Positions 41,201 to 49,013 of a stretch of 64,000 nt of DNA are shown piece after piece. The notes beneath the pieces were generated by a model. It did not search any database. It was not told the DNA's origin and saw nothing but the letters and a program-made list of their open reading frames with translations. This DNA comes from Pseudarthrobacter sp. SSS035. Its GTDB lineage: Bacteria; Actinomycetota; Actinomycetes; Actinomycetales; Micrococcaceae. The position numbers and the translations under genes were made by a program. The stretch lies in the NCBI RefSeq assembly GCF_023273875.1, contig NZ_CP096882.1:3658001-3722000 (forward strand), read 5' to 3'. The first letter of the stretch is position 1; the number at the start of each line of letters is the position of its first letter.

Positions 41201-42009
41201 AACTCGGAGAAGTTGAGGGTCTCCGCCTTCTTGATGTTGGGCACCATAAGCAGGCGGGTGCCGTCCGGCTTGGGCATGTCAATGGCGATGCCGAAGTTGA
41301 CGTGGGCCGGCTGGATAGCGCTGGGCTTGCCGTCGATTTCGTCGTAGTAGACGTTCATCGAGGGGAACTGGGCGAGTGCCCGGATCACGGCGTAGCCGAT
41401 GAGGTGCGTGAAGGAAACCTTGCCGCCGCGTGCACGGGCCAGGTTGGAGTTGATGACCACACGGTTATCGATCAGCAGCTTGGCCGGAATGGCCCGGACG
41501 CTGGTGGCCGTGGGGACCTCAAGGCTGGTGACCATGTTGGTGGCGATGGCCTTGGCCGGGCCGCGAAGAACGGAGACCACGTCCTCTTCCGGAGCCGTGG
41601 GTGCCTTGACGTTCTTGGGAAGCTGGGCGGGAATCGGCTGGGCGCCGGTTCCGGGCTCGGTCTTCTTCGCGCCATCGCGGGCGACCGTAGCGGGAGCTTT
41701 CTTTGCCGCCGCGGGGGCGGTGGCCGGCGCTGCGGGCTGTGCGGCCGGCGACGTTGCCGGTGCAGCAGTTGCAGAAGCCGGAGGTGCCGGCGGTACAGCC
41801 GGCATTTCGCGGGTTGCTGGGTGGGCCACGGCTACCGCCGTGCTTCCGTTGGAAGAAGAACCGCTGCCTGAATCGAAGGACTCGAAAAGGGGCCACCATT
41901 TGGTATCCACCGTGTTCTTGTCTTTCTGATACTGCTCGTACAGTTCGTCAACGAGCCACTCATTTCCGCCAAATTCCTCTGGTAGACGGTGGCTAGGCTG
42001 CTCTGGCAC
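38209..42009 (-). CDS. kgd: Multifunctional 2-oxoglutarate metabolism enzyme (E2o-like/E1o fusion)
   Basis: 1266 residues, the usual actinobacterial size. Short N-terminal segment (HRLPEEFGGNEWLVDELYEQY), an Ala/Pro linker (about 55-120), an acyltransferase domain without lipoyl domain (about 130-360; TYDHRVIQGAGSGEF near its end), then the thiamine-diphosphate E1 part (about 390-1266; MAHRGRLNVLTNI, HGDAAFAGQGVVAETLNL, NNQVGFTT, LPHGYEGQGPDHSSAR). It feeds 2-oxoglutarate into the TCA cycle as part of a mixed dehydrogenase complex, and can also act as decarboxylase or carboligase. In the family it is controlled by a GarA/OdhI-type protein not encoded here. Confidence 0.96.
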   Translation of the reverse strand: MPEQPSHRLPEEFGGNEWLVDELYEQYQKDKNTVDTKWWPLFESFDSGSGSSSNGSTAVAVAHPATREMPAVPPAPPASATAAPATSPAAQPAAPATAPAAAKKAPATVARDGAKKTEPGTGAQPIPAQLPKNVKAPTAPEEDVVSVLRGPAKAIATNMVTSLEVPTATSVRAIPAKLLIDNRVVINSNLARARGGKVSFTHLIGYAVIRALAQFPSMNVYYDEIDGKPSAIQPAHVNFGIAIDMPKPDGTRLLMVPNIKKAETLNFSEFWHTYEDLIKRARAGKLTADDHSGTTVSLTNPGGIGTVHSVPRLSKGQAAIIGVGALDYPAEFQGASEKIIAQNAISKVLTLTSTYDHRVIQGAGSGEFLKLVHQLLLGAQNFYDEIFESLRIPYEPVRWSPDLQVDPADEINKVARIQQLIHSYRVRGHLMADTDPLEYVQRKHPDLDVLTYGLTLWDLDREWPTGGFGGAPMLKFRDILGVLRDAYCRTTGIEYMHIQEPEERKWFQDQLEHPYSKPSREEQLRIVSRLNAAEAFETFLQTKFVGQKRFSLEGGESLIPLLDAIISDAADDGLDEVAIGMAHRGRLNVLTNIAGKTYAQVFREFEGTQDPRSVQGSGDVKYHLGTEGTFTSENGNETKVYLAANPSHLEAVDSVLEGIVRAKQDRLDQGEAFPVLPLMVHGDAAFAGQGVVAETLNLSQLRGYRTGGTIHVVVNNQVGFTTAPSSSRSSTYSTDVAKMIQAPVFHVNGDDPEAVVRIAQLAYEFRQRFHKDVVIDMVCYRRRGHNEGDDPSMTQPMMYNLIEAKRSVRKLYTEALIGRGDITEEEAEQLLRDYQERLERVFAETHAAQTSPIPIITADSAAVSDIERPIAQQADFGTNAPASTAISPETLAHIGKAHVQIPEGFTVHAKLKQLLEKREQMSREGGIDWGFGEIAAFGSLIMEGVPVRLAGQDSRRGTFVQRHAVFHDRANGGEWLPLGHLSDDQAKLWIYDSLLSEYAAMGFEYGYSVERPDALVLWEAQFGDFVNGAQTIIDEFISSAEQKWGQRSSLVLMLPHGYEGQGPDHSSARIERFMLMCAEENMIVANPTTAASHFHLLRRQAYSRPRKPLIIFTPKQLLRLKAAASSVEDFTTGSFRPVIGDHEQLAADAVERVLLVSGRLYYDLLSTRQKTGDKTTAIVRVEQLYPLPHEEIAAELAKYPNAEVVWAQDEPANQGPWPFMGLNLPEALDRRVRLVSRPASASTAAGSMKRHAAEQDSLLKQAFARK

Positions 42010-42509
42010 TTGAAATACGCCTCTTCCATGAGTTTGATTTCTCTCTGGCCGCCACGGTGCCGCAGCACAACATTCGAACCAGTCTCTGCGTCCTGAACCC
42101 GGACCGTTGCCAGTCTAATGAGCATTCTGTGTTAACTGCCAATAACGGTGACCCAAATCATGGCAATGACGCGGAGATCACGGATTGTGGCGTCCGGAAA
42201 CCGTCCCGGAGCGGGTGCGCCGTGACCTCAGTGCGGCCATCCGAAAGCCGCAATCTGCTCCTGTAGACTGACATTCTTATGGACAGTAAATCTAGGTGCC
42301 GGCCTGGGGGCTGTCAGCGGAGCACGACGTACAGCACCGCGCAGTCCACCCGCAGAGCCGGCAAACCCCGAACACGCGCCCATCATTCTCCGTCAGCCCA
42401 CCCCGGCGGAGCCCCTATGGAAACAGCGTCGGCTTCGGCCGATCATCCTCCGCCGGTCCGTTTCCCCCGGCTTCACACAATTTCTCCCGACTTTCGGGCG
42501 GGATGCTGA
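42010..42509. other. 500-bp leader/intergenic region before the CNNM genes
   Basis: Contains the kgd promoter area on the left. At 42264-42269 a TAGACT hexamer lies 9 nt before an ATG (42279) that opens a 76-codon + strand frame ending in TGA immediately before the CNNM ATG at 42510. The 230-nt stretch is GC-rich with possible hairpins but matches no riboswitch I can identify. Confidence 0.5.
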
Positions 42510-43844
42510 ATGGAGTGGTTGCTCCTCGCGGCAGGCCTCCTGCTGATCGCCGGCACCGGCTTTTTCGTCGCCGTCGAATTTTCCCTGATTGCCCTTGACC
42601 AGGCCACGGTCCAACGTGCCATCGATAACGGTGACACGGGTGCCGTCCCCCTGCTCAAGTGCCTGAAATCCCTCTCAACCCAGCTTTCCAGCTGTCAGCT
42701 CGGCATCACCCTGACCACCCTTCTGACCGGTTACGTGATGGAACCGTCGGTAGGACGCCTCCTCGAGGGCCCGTTGGCCGCCGTCGGAATTCCCGAAGTG
42801 GCTGCCGCGTCCGTTTCCCTGGTCATCGCCATGGCGCTGGCCACGCTGTTGTCCATGCTGCTTGGCGAACTGGTGCCCAAGAACATGGCCATTGCGCTGT
42901 CCTTCCAAGTGGGCAAGGCGCTGGCGCGGCCGCAGCTGGTGTTTACCGCCATCTTCAAGCCCGCCATCGTGGTGCTCAACGGCTTTTCCAACAAGGTACT
43001 GAACGTCTTTGGCCTGGAGGCCAAGGAGGAGATTTCCGGTGCCCGGACGCCGGCCGAGCTCGCCTCCCTGGTGCGGCGCTCCGCCGCCATGGGAACGCTC
43101 GACGCAGGGACGGCCAACTTTGTGGCCCGCACCCTGAACTTCTCGGCCCGGACGGCCGCCGACGTTATGACGCCCCGGATCCGGATGGAAACCATCGACG
43201 CCGACCAGCCTGTCTCGGAAATCCTGGACGCCGCCCGGCGCACCGGGTACTCCCGCTTCCCCGTCATCGGGGAGTCCTCCGACGACATCAAGGGCCTGGT
43301 CCACGTCAAGAAGGCCGTTGCCGTGCCGTGGGACCGGCGGGCCAACCTGGAGGCCGGAGCCATCATGACCGATGTCCTCCGCGTGCCGGAGACCATCCAC
43401 CTCGATGCCCTCCTGGCCGAGCTGCGCGAGGGAAACCTCCAGCTCGCGATTGTCCTGGATGAATACGGCGGAACCGCAGGCATCGCCACCCTTGAGGACC
43501 TGGTGGAGGAAATCGTCGGTGAAGTGTCCGACGAGCACGACAAGGTACGCCCGGGACTGCTCCAGAGCGCCTCCGGGGACTGGTACTTCCCCGGGTTGCT
43601 GCGCCCCGACGAGCTTTCCGAACAGATCCCGGGGCTGACTGTTCCGGACGAAGCCGCCTACGAAACCGTGGGCGGGTACGTCATGAGTGAACTGGGCCGG
43701 ATCGCCGCAGTGGGGGACACCGTCGACGTAGGCGGAGGCACGCTGAGCGTGACCAGGATGGACGGCCGAAGGATCGAGCGGATCTCCTTCCATCCGGCGG
43801 CGCCTGCAGCGGAGCCTGCTCCGGAAGACGAGAGGGAACGATGA
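42510..43844 (+). CDS. CNNM/CorC (hemolysin-like) membrane protein 1
   Basis: 444 residues. DUF21/CNNM membrane domain with four hydrophobic segments (about 1-180; SLSTQLSSCQLGITLTTLLTG, LGELVPKNMAIALSF), a CBS pair (about 205-330; DVMTPRIRMETIDADQP, VLDEYGGTAGIATLEDLVEEI) and a C-terminal CorC/HlyC domain. The family takes part in Mg2+ or other divalent cation transport rather than haemolysis. The ATG has no clear ribosome binding site. ATGA overlap with the next gene, a paralogue. Confidence 0.9.
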   Translation: MEWLLLAAGLLLIAGTGFFVAVEFSLIALDQATVQRAIDNGDTGAVPLLKCLKSLSTQLSSCQLGITLTTLLTGYVMEPSVGRLLEGPLAAVGIPEVAAASVSLVIAMALATLLSMLLGELVPKNMAIALSFQVGKALARPQLVFTAIFKPAIVVLNGFSNKVLNVFGLEAKEEISGARTPAELASLVRRSAAMGTLDAGTANFVARTLNFSARTAADVMTPRIRMETIDADQPVSEILDAARRTGYSRFPVIGESSDDIKGLVHVKKAVAVPWDRRANLEAGAIMTDVLRVPETIHLDALLAELREGNLQLAIVLDEYGGTAGIATLEDLVEEIVGEVSDEHDKVRPGLLQSASGDWYFPGLLRPDELSEQIPGLTVPDEAAYETVGGYVMSELGRIAAVGDTVDVGGGTLSVTRMDGRRIERISFHPAAPAAEPAPEDERER

Positions 43845-44911
43845 GTGACTGGGCCGGAATTGCCTGGCTGGTTGTCCTCCTGCTGGGTAACGCGTTTTTT
43901 GTCGGCGCCGAGTTCGCCGTGATGTCGGCCAGGCGCAGCCAGATCGAACCCCTGGCCGAGGCCGGTTCCAAACGGGCACAGACCACGTTGCGCGCCATGG
44001 AAAATGTCTCATTGATGCTGGCCTGTGCGCAGTTGGGTATCACCGTGTGCTCGCTGCTGATCCTGCAGGTGGCCGAACCGGCCATCCACCACCTGATGGC
44101 GGCTCCCCTGGAAGCTGTCGGGCTGCCGGTGGAAGTTGCCGACGTCGCGGCGTTCGCGATTGCCCTGATGGTGGTGACCTTCCTCCACGTGACGTTCGGC
44201 GAGATGGTGCCGAAGAACATCTCCGTATCGGTGGCGGACAAGGCTGCCTTGCTGCTGGCGCCGCCGCTGATGTTTGTTGCGAAGCTGGTCAACCCGGCCA
44301 TCGTCGCGCTGAACTGGTCCGCCAACCACATCCTCAAGCTGCTGCGGATTGAGCCCAAGGATGAGGTGAACTCGTCCTTTACCCTCGAAGAAGTCCAGTC
44401 GATCGTGCAGGAATCCACCCGTCACGGGCTGGTGGATGATGACGCGGGCCTGATCACCGGCGCCCTGGAATTTTCCGAATACACGGCGTCGGACATCATG
44501 GTTCCGCTGGACAACCTGGTCATGCTGAAGGCGGCCACCACACCGGTGGAGTTTGAAAAAGCCGTCAGCAGGACCGGTTTTTCGAGGTTCCCGATGCTGG
44601 ACGATGACGGCATGCTGTCCGGATACCTCCACGTGAAGGATGTGCTGTCCATTCCTGAGTCGGACTACCAGCACCCCATCGCCGAAAGCAGGATCCGTTC
44701 GCTGGCCAACCTTGCGCTGGACGACGAGGTTGAAACGGCCATGTCCGTCATGCAGCGCACGGGCTCACACCTGGCCCGCGTGATCGGCACGGACGGGCAG
44801 ACCCATGGCGTCCTCTTCCTGGAAGACGTGATCGAGCAGCTGGTGGGAGAGATCCGGGACGCCACGCAGGCCACCGGCATCAGGAGGCTGGGCGAGCCGA
44901 ACGGTGACTGA
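43841..44911 (+). CDS. CNNM/CorC (hemolysin-like) membrane protein 2
   Basis: 356 residues, paralogous to the preceding gene but shorter. CNNM membrane domain (NAFFVGAEFAVMSARRSQIEP, LACAQLGITVCSLLILQVAEP, TFGEMVPKNISVSVADK) and CBS pair (SDIMVPLDNLVML, GVLFLEDVIEQLVGEI). It ends shortly after the second CBS, so the C-terminal CorC/HlyC domain of its partner is missing. Tandem full and short copies suggest a hetero-oligomer. Confidence 0.88.
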   Translation: MSDWAGIAWLVVLLLGNAFFVGAEFAVMSARRSQIEPLAEAGSKRAQTTLRAMENVSLMLACAQLGITVCSLLILQVAEPAIHHLMAAPLEAVGLPVEVADVAAFAIALMVVTFLHVTFGEMVPKNISVSVADKAALLLAPPLMFVAKLVNPAIVALNWSANHILKLLRIEPKDEVNSSFTLEEVQSIVQESTRHGLVDDDAGLITGALEFSEYTASDIMVPLDNLVMLKAATTPVEFEKAVSRTGFSRFPMLDDDGMLSGYLHVKDVLSIPESDYQHPIAESRIRSLANLALDDEVETAMSVMQRTGSHLARVIGTDGQTHGVLFLEDVIEQLVGEIRDATQATGIRRLGEPNGD

Positions 44912-44952
44912 GCGCGCCCGGGTCCGCTAGCGACCGGCCCGGCTATCCTAAA

Positions 44953-44967
44953 TAGGAATCATTCACA
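44953..44967 (+). promoter_or_regulatory. Probable Zur box upstream of the zinc ABC operon
   Basis: TAGGAATCATTCACA (reverse complement TGTGAATGATTCCTA) matches about 10 of 15 positions of the actinobacterial Zur palindrome TGAAAATGATTTTCA, including the central AATGATT. It lies 60 bp before the lipoprotein start codon. Confidence 0.5.
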
Positions 44968-45026
44968 TTTGGGGGTAAGCTTTTTGGAGACGCAAAAGTC
45001 CATCCCTGTACTGAACTGAGGTTTCC

Positions 45027-46028
45027 GTGCGCCACCCCGCCGCCATCCGAACGTCCCTCGCAGCCCTCGCCGGCGTGAGCCTGCTGCTCACCGCCTGCGG
45101 CCCCGGAGGCGGTGCACCGTCGGCGACGTCCGGCCCGGAGTCATCCGCCGGCGTCGTCGAGGTGGTGGCGTCCACCAACGTGTACGGGGACATCGCCGCG
45201 ATCATCGGCGGGGACAAAGTCAACGTCACCTCCCTCATCACCAAGACCAGCCAGGACCCGCATTCGTACGAGGCCACCGCGCAGGACCGGCTGCTGGTGT
45301 CCAAAGCGGAATTGGTGATCGAGAACGGCGGCGGCTACGACGCCTTCCTCCACAAGATGGCCGACGACAGCAACATCCCGCACAGCAATATCGTCACGGC
45401 CGTCGAAGTGGCTGGCCTGGCTCCGGAGGAAGGCCACGCCGATTCGTCGTCGTCGGCGGCGAGCGAGTCAGCTGACGGCCACCACCACGAGCACGGTGAG
45501 TTCAACGAGCACGCCTGGTACAGCCTGGATGCCATGGGTAAGCTCGCTGATTCACTGGCGGCAAAACTGGGTGAACTCGAACCGGGATCAGCCGCCCTGT
45601 TCACTTCCAATGCCGCAACCTTCAAAGCCGGGGTGGACGGCCTGGCCGTCAAGCTCGCCGCACTGAAGGCCAACGGAACAGGCGCAGCCGTGGCCGTGAC
45701 GGAACCTGTCCCGCTGTACTTGCTCGAGGCAGCCGGGCTGGAGAACAAGACTCCGGCCGACTACACCGCCGCGATCGAGGAAGGCTCGGACGTCCCGCCC
45801 GCGGTGCTGAAGGCAGCCACGGACCTGGCGGGATCCAAGGACATCAGGTTCCTGGCCTACAACGCGCAGACAGAGGGACCCCAGACACAGGCGCTGAAAA
45901 AGGCAGCCGAAGCAGCCGGCGTTCCCGTCATTGACTTCAGCGAAACCCTGCCCGAAGGCAAGACGTACCTGCAGTGGATGACGGACAATGTTGACAACGT
46001 CAGCAAAGTTTTGGAGAAAAATAGTTGA
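45027..46028 (+). CDS. znuA: Zinc ABC transporter substrate-binding lipoprotein
   Basis: 333 residues, GTG start after TGAGG. Lipobox LLLTACGPGG (Cys near 27) anchors it to the outer face of the membrane. Cluster A-1 fold: VVASTNVYGDIAAIIGGDKVN, DPHSYEATAQDRLLVSKAELVI, a His-rich loop (DGHHHEHGEFNEHAWYSLDA) and YNAQTEGPQTQALKK. The His-rich loop favours zinc over manganese. The next gene starts within its stop codon. Confidence 0.92.
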   Translation: MRHPAAIRTSLAALAGVSLLLTACGPGGGAPSATSGPESSAGVVEVVASTNVYGDIAAIIGGDKVNVTSLITKTSQDPHSYEATAQDRLLVSKAELVIENGGGYDAFLHKMADDSNIPHSNIVTAVEVAGLAPEEGHADSSSSAASESADGHHHEHGEFNEHAWYSLDAMGKLADSLAAKLGELEPGSAALFTSNAATFKAGVDGLAVKLAALKANGTGAAVAVTEPVPLYLLEAAGLENKTPADYTAAIEEGSDVPPAVLKAATDLAGSKDIRFLAYNAQTEGPQTQALKKAAEAAGVPVIDFSETLPEGKTYLQWMTDNVDNVSKVLEKNS

Positions 46029-46840
46029 AACCGGTGGTCAGCCTCCGCGGGGCGTCCCTGCAGTTCGGCAAACGCTTGCTCTGGGAGGATCTCGACCTGG
46101 ACATCAGGCCCGGTGAGTTTTTCGCCGTCCTGGGCCCCAACGGCAGCGGAAAGACCAGTTTCCTCAAAGTTCTCCTGGGCCTGCAGGAACTGCAGTCCGG
46201 CCAGGCCACGCTTGGCGACCGTCCCGTGGAGCGGGGCAGCAACCTGATCGGCTACATTCCGCAGCAGAAATCCTTCGCTCCGGACACCCCCATGCGTGCC
46301 CGGGACCTGGTGGGGCTCGGCGTGGACGGCCACCGCTGGGGGCTGCGGCTGGGCAAGTCCCGGACAAACCGCAGGATCGATGAGCTCCTGGAACTGGTGG
46401 GCGCCAGTGACTACGCCAAAGTCCCCGTGGGCCAGCTCTCCGGCGGTGAGCAGCAGCGCCTCCGGGTGGCCCAGGCGCTGGCCACGGACCCCAAGGTCCT
46501 CCTCTGTGACGAACCGTTGCTGTCCCTGGACCTGCACCATCAGCAGGCCGTCAGCGCCCTGATCAACAAGCAGTGCCACGCCCAGAACAGCGCGGTGGTT
46601 TTTGTCACCCATGAAATCAACCCCATCATCGACTACGTTGACCGTGTGCTGTACCTGGTCGGCGGGCGGTTCCGCGTGGGGACCCCGGAAGAGGTCATGA
46701 CCACCGAGGTCCTGTCAGAGCTCTATGGCAGCCACGTGGAAGTCATCCACGCGAACGGGCGCATCGTCGTCATCGGCCTGCCCGACGCGACCACGCACCA
46801 TCACGCCGATGTCCACGCCACGGTGGGGGAGGTGGCCTGA
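46025..46840 (+). CDS. znuC: Zinc ABC transporter ATPase
   Basis: 271 residues from a TTG overlapping the previous stop (TTGA). Walker A GPNGSGKTSFLKVLLG, signature LSGGEQQRLRVAQAL, Walker B KVLLCDEPLLSLD, and H-loop VFVTHEIN. The C-terminal tail has THHHADVHATVG, His-rich as in metal transporters. TGATG overlap with the permease gene. Confidence 0.93.
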   Translation: MKPVVSLRGASLQFGKRLLWEDLDLDIRPGEFFAVLGPNGSGKTSFLKVLLGLQELQSGQATLGDRPVERGSNLIGYIPQQKSFAPDTPMRARDLVGLGVDGHRWGLRLGKSRTNRRIDELLELVGASDYAKVPVGQLSGGEQQRLRVAQALATDPKVLLCDEPLLSLDLHHQQAVSALINKQCHAQNSAVVFVTHEINPIIDYVDRVLYLVGGRFRVGTPEEVMTTEVLSELYGSHVEVIHANGRIVVIGLPDATTHHHADVHATVGEVA

Positions 46841-47715
46841 TGGATGCGGACAGCATCATCGGAGCGATTTTCAGCTTCGAGAACTACGGCGAGCTGCTGG
46901 TGCTGGTCCAGAACTCCATCTGGGCCGGGGCCGTGTTGGGCCTGCTGGGCGGGCTGGTGGGCACCTTCGTGATGAAACGGGACCTGGCGTTCGCCGTCCA
47001 CGGCATCTCGGAGCTCTCCTTCGCCGGGGCGGCGTTTGCGCTCCTGATCGGCTCGGACATCGTGTTTGGCTCGCTCATCGGCTCGGTGGCGGCGGCGCTG
47101 CTCCTGGGCCTGATGGGCGTCCGGGCCCGGGATAAAAACTCCATCATCGGGGTGATCATGCCCTTCGGCCTGGGGCTCGGAATCCTGTTCCTGTCGCTCT
47201 ACGAAGGCCGGGCCGCCAACAAATTCGGCCTGCTCACGGGGCAGATCGTGTCCGTGGACACCGTCCAGCTCCAGGTCCTTGCCGGCGCCGCTGTGCTGGT
47301 CATTGCAGCCCTGGCAGCCATCTGGCGCCCGCTGAACTTTGCCAGCGTTGATCCCGAACTGGCCGAAGCCCGCGGGGTGCCCGTACGGACGCTCGCGCTG
47401 ATCTTCATGGTCCTGCTGGGAGTCAGCGTAGCGCTATCCATCCAGGTGGTGGGGGCGCTCCTGGTGCTCGCATTGCTGATCACTCCGGCAGCCGCGGCGC
47501 TCCGCGTGACGTCCGCTCCCGTGGCCGTCGTGGCGCTCAGCGTTGTTTTCGCCGTCACGGCCACGGTGGGCGGAATCCTGCTGGCCCTGGGCGGCCGGAT
47601 CCCCATCAGCCCCTACGTCACCACGCTGTCATTCCTGATCTACGTGGTGTGCCGCGTCGTCGGCAGTGTCCGGGCCAAGAAGGGCATCAACGGCCGGCTG
47701 GTGCACGCCCGCTGA
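46840..47715 (+). CDS. znuB: Zinc ABC transporter permease
   Basis: 291 residues with eight or nine hydrophobic segments; ABC-3 family signatures GTFVMKRDLAFAVHGISELSF split by pattern, IMPFGLGLGILFLSLYEG, VDPELAEARGVPVRTLALIF (the coupling helix region) and VGALLVLALLITPAAAA. Completes the binding protein/ATPase/permease set. Confidence 0.93.
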   Translation: MDADSIIGAIFSFENYGELLVLVQNSIWAGAVLGLLGGLVGTFVMKRDLAFAVHGISELSFAGAAFALLIGSDIVFGSLIGSVAAALLLGLMGVRARDKNSIIGVIMPFGLGLGILFLSLYEGRAANKFGLLTGQIVSVDTVQLQVLAGAAVLVIAALAAIWRPLNFASVDPELAEARGVPVRTLALIFMVLLGVSVALSIQVVGALLVLALLITPAAAALRVTSAPVAVVALSVVFAVTATVGGILLALGGRIPISPYVTTLSFLIYVVCRVVGSVRAKKGINGRLVHAR

Positions 47716-47759
47716 AACGGGCACACGCCGGATGCTTCCGGTTGCGGCGGCGCAGGCCG

Positions 47760-48242
47760 TCAGAGCTTGCCGGCGGCCCTAAGGGCTGTGCACTCCGGGC
47801 ACAGGCCGAAGATCTCCACGGTGTGCGCCACCTCGGTATAGCCGTGTTCGGTGGCGATCCTGGCGGCCCAGGTTTCCACCGCCGGGGCCTCGACTTCCAC
47901 GGCCTTCCCGCAGTTGCGGCACAGCAGATGGTGATGGTGCCCGGTCACGGCACAGCGCCGGTAAACGGCTTCGCCCTCACCGTTACGCAGCACGTCCACG
48001 AGGCCGTCGTCGGCGAGGGACTGCAGGATCCGGTACGCCGTTGCCAGGGAAACTGAGACGCCCTTGTTCTGCAGGATGCGGTACAGCTCCTGCGTGCTGA
48101 CGAAGTCATCCAGCTCGTCCAGGGCAGCGCTGACTGCCACACGCTGCTTGGTGACGCGCTGCTCCTTGCCAGGCACACTGGCGGTGCCTGCGCCGGATGC
48201 AGCGGTCGACGGCGTGGCGTCAGCTTTGGTGCCGAACGGCAT
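47760..48242 (-). CDS. zur: Fur-family zinc uptake regulator Zur
   Basis: 160 residues from MPFGTKAD (an upstream TTG in frame is possible). Winged helix (RVTKQRVAVSAALDELDDF, ATAYRILQSLADDGLVDVL), metal site EAVYRRCAVTGHHHHLLCRNCG and second Cys pair LCPECTALR. Convergent with the zinc transporter operon, whose promoter carries a Zur-like box, so it most likely represses that operon when zinc is sufficient. Confidence 0.9.
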   Translation of the reverse strand: MPFGTKADATPSTAASGAGTASVPGKEQRVTKQRVAVSAALDELDDFVSTQELYRILQNKGVSVSLATAYRILQSLADDGLVDVLRNGEGEAVYRRCAVTGHHHHLLCRNCGKAVEVEAPAVETWAARIATEHGYTEVAHTVEIFGLCPECTALRAAGKL

Positions 48243-48316
48243 GAAGGTACTCGCTTCCCTGAGGGACGGTGGCAATCATCAAGATTACCAGCCGCGGCTG
48301 AACAGCCGGACGCCCC

Positions 48317-48346
48317 TTGGACAGGCTTGGGGCCGGACCCTAGGCT
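48317..48346 (+). promoter_or_regulatory. Promoter of the MBL hydrolase gene (leaderless)
   Basis: TTGGAC (48317-48322) and TAGGCT (48341-48346) with an 18-nt spacer; the ATG is 6 nt further on and there is no ribosome binding site. Confidence 0.6.
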
Positions 48347-48352
48347 GGCGCT

Positions 48353-49009
48353 ATGAAGCTGACAAAATACACCCACGCGTGCGTCCGGCTTGAGAAGGAC
48401 GGCGGGGTGCTGGTGCTGGATCCGGGAACATTCTCCGAGACGGCCGAAGCCCTGGCCGGGGCGCAGGCCGTGCTCATCACGCACGAGCACGCCGACCATG
48501 TGGATGTGCCGGCCATGGTCAACGCACTGCGCCGCTCTGACGTCCTGGCGGTCTTCGCGCCGGCCGGAGTGGCCGCCCATCTGCGGGAGGAGGCGCCGCA
48601 GGCCGCAGTGCGGATCCACACCGTTGAACCCGGTTCCAGTTTTGACGCGGCCGGCTTCAACGTGCGCAGCTTCGGCGGACAGCACGCACTGATCCACCCG
48701 CAGGTTCCCATCGTGGCCAACATCGGCTACCTGGTGGACGGCAACGTCTACCACCCGGGGGACTCGTTCATCATCCCGGACGGTCTCAGCGTGCAGACAC
48801 TGCTGGTTCCGCTCCACGCGCCGTGGAGCAAGGTCAGCGAGGTGGTGGATTTTGTCATTGCCGTCCGGGCCCCGCGTGCGTTCCAGATCCACGACGGGCT
48901 GCTCAACGAAACGGGCCTGAAGGTCGCAGAATCCCATGTTGCCCGGCTGGGCCGGAAATACGGCACCGAGTACACCCGCCTTGCCCCGCGGGAGTCAGTG
49001 GAGGTCTGA
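48353..49009 (+). CDS. Metallo-beta-lactamase-fold hydrolase
   Basis: 218 residues. The metal motif HEHADHVD (HxHxDH, near 42-49), the second-site His in GGQHALIH, Asp in YHPGDSF and a C-terminal His in FQIHDGLL give a full dinuclear site. UlaG/UPF0173-like size; substrate unknown. Probably a leaderless mRNA. Convergent with the cysteine desulfhydrase gene. Confidence 0.85.
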   Translation: MKLTKYTHACVRLEKDGGVLVLDPGTFSETAEALAGAQAVLITHEHADHVDVPAMVNALRRSDVLAVFAPAGVAAHLREEAPQAAVRIHTVEPGSSFDAAGFNVRSFGGQHALIHPQVPIVANIGYLVDGNVYHPGDSFIIPDGLSVQTLLVPLHAPWSKVSEVVDFVIAVRAPRAFQIHDGLLNETGLKVAESHVARLGRKYGTEYTRLAPRESVEV

Positions 49010-49013
49010 CCGG

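Noticed and set aside
39877..41871. A 664-codon open frame antisense to kgd
   Set aside because: Lies entirely opposite a well-conserved gene, has no family motif, and is the expected consequence of high third-position GC. The same applies to the 464-codon frame opposite hrpA (54178-55572).
42270..42509. M-box (magnesium) riboswitch in front of the CNNM genes
   Set aside because: A short stretch with GGAGCCCCTATGGA resembles one M-box segment, but the remaining conserved blocks are absent or out of order.
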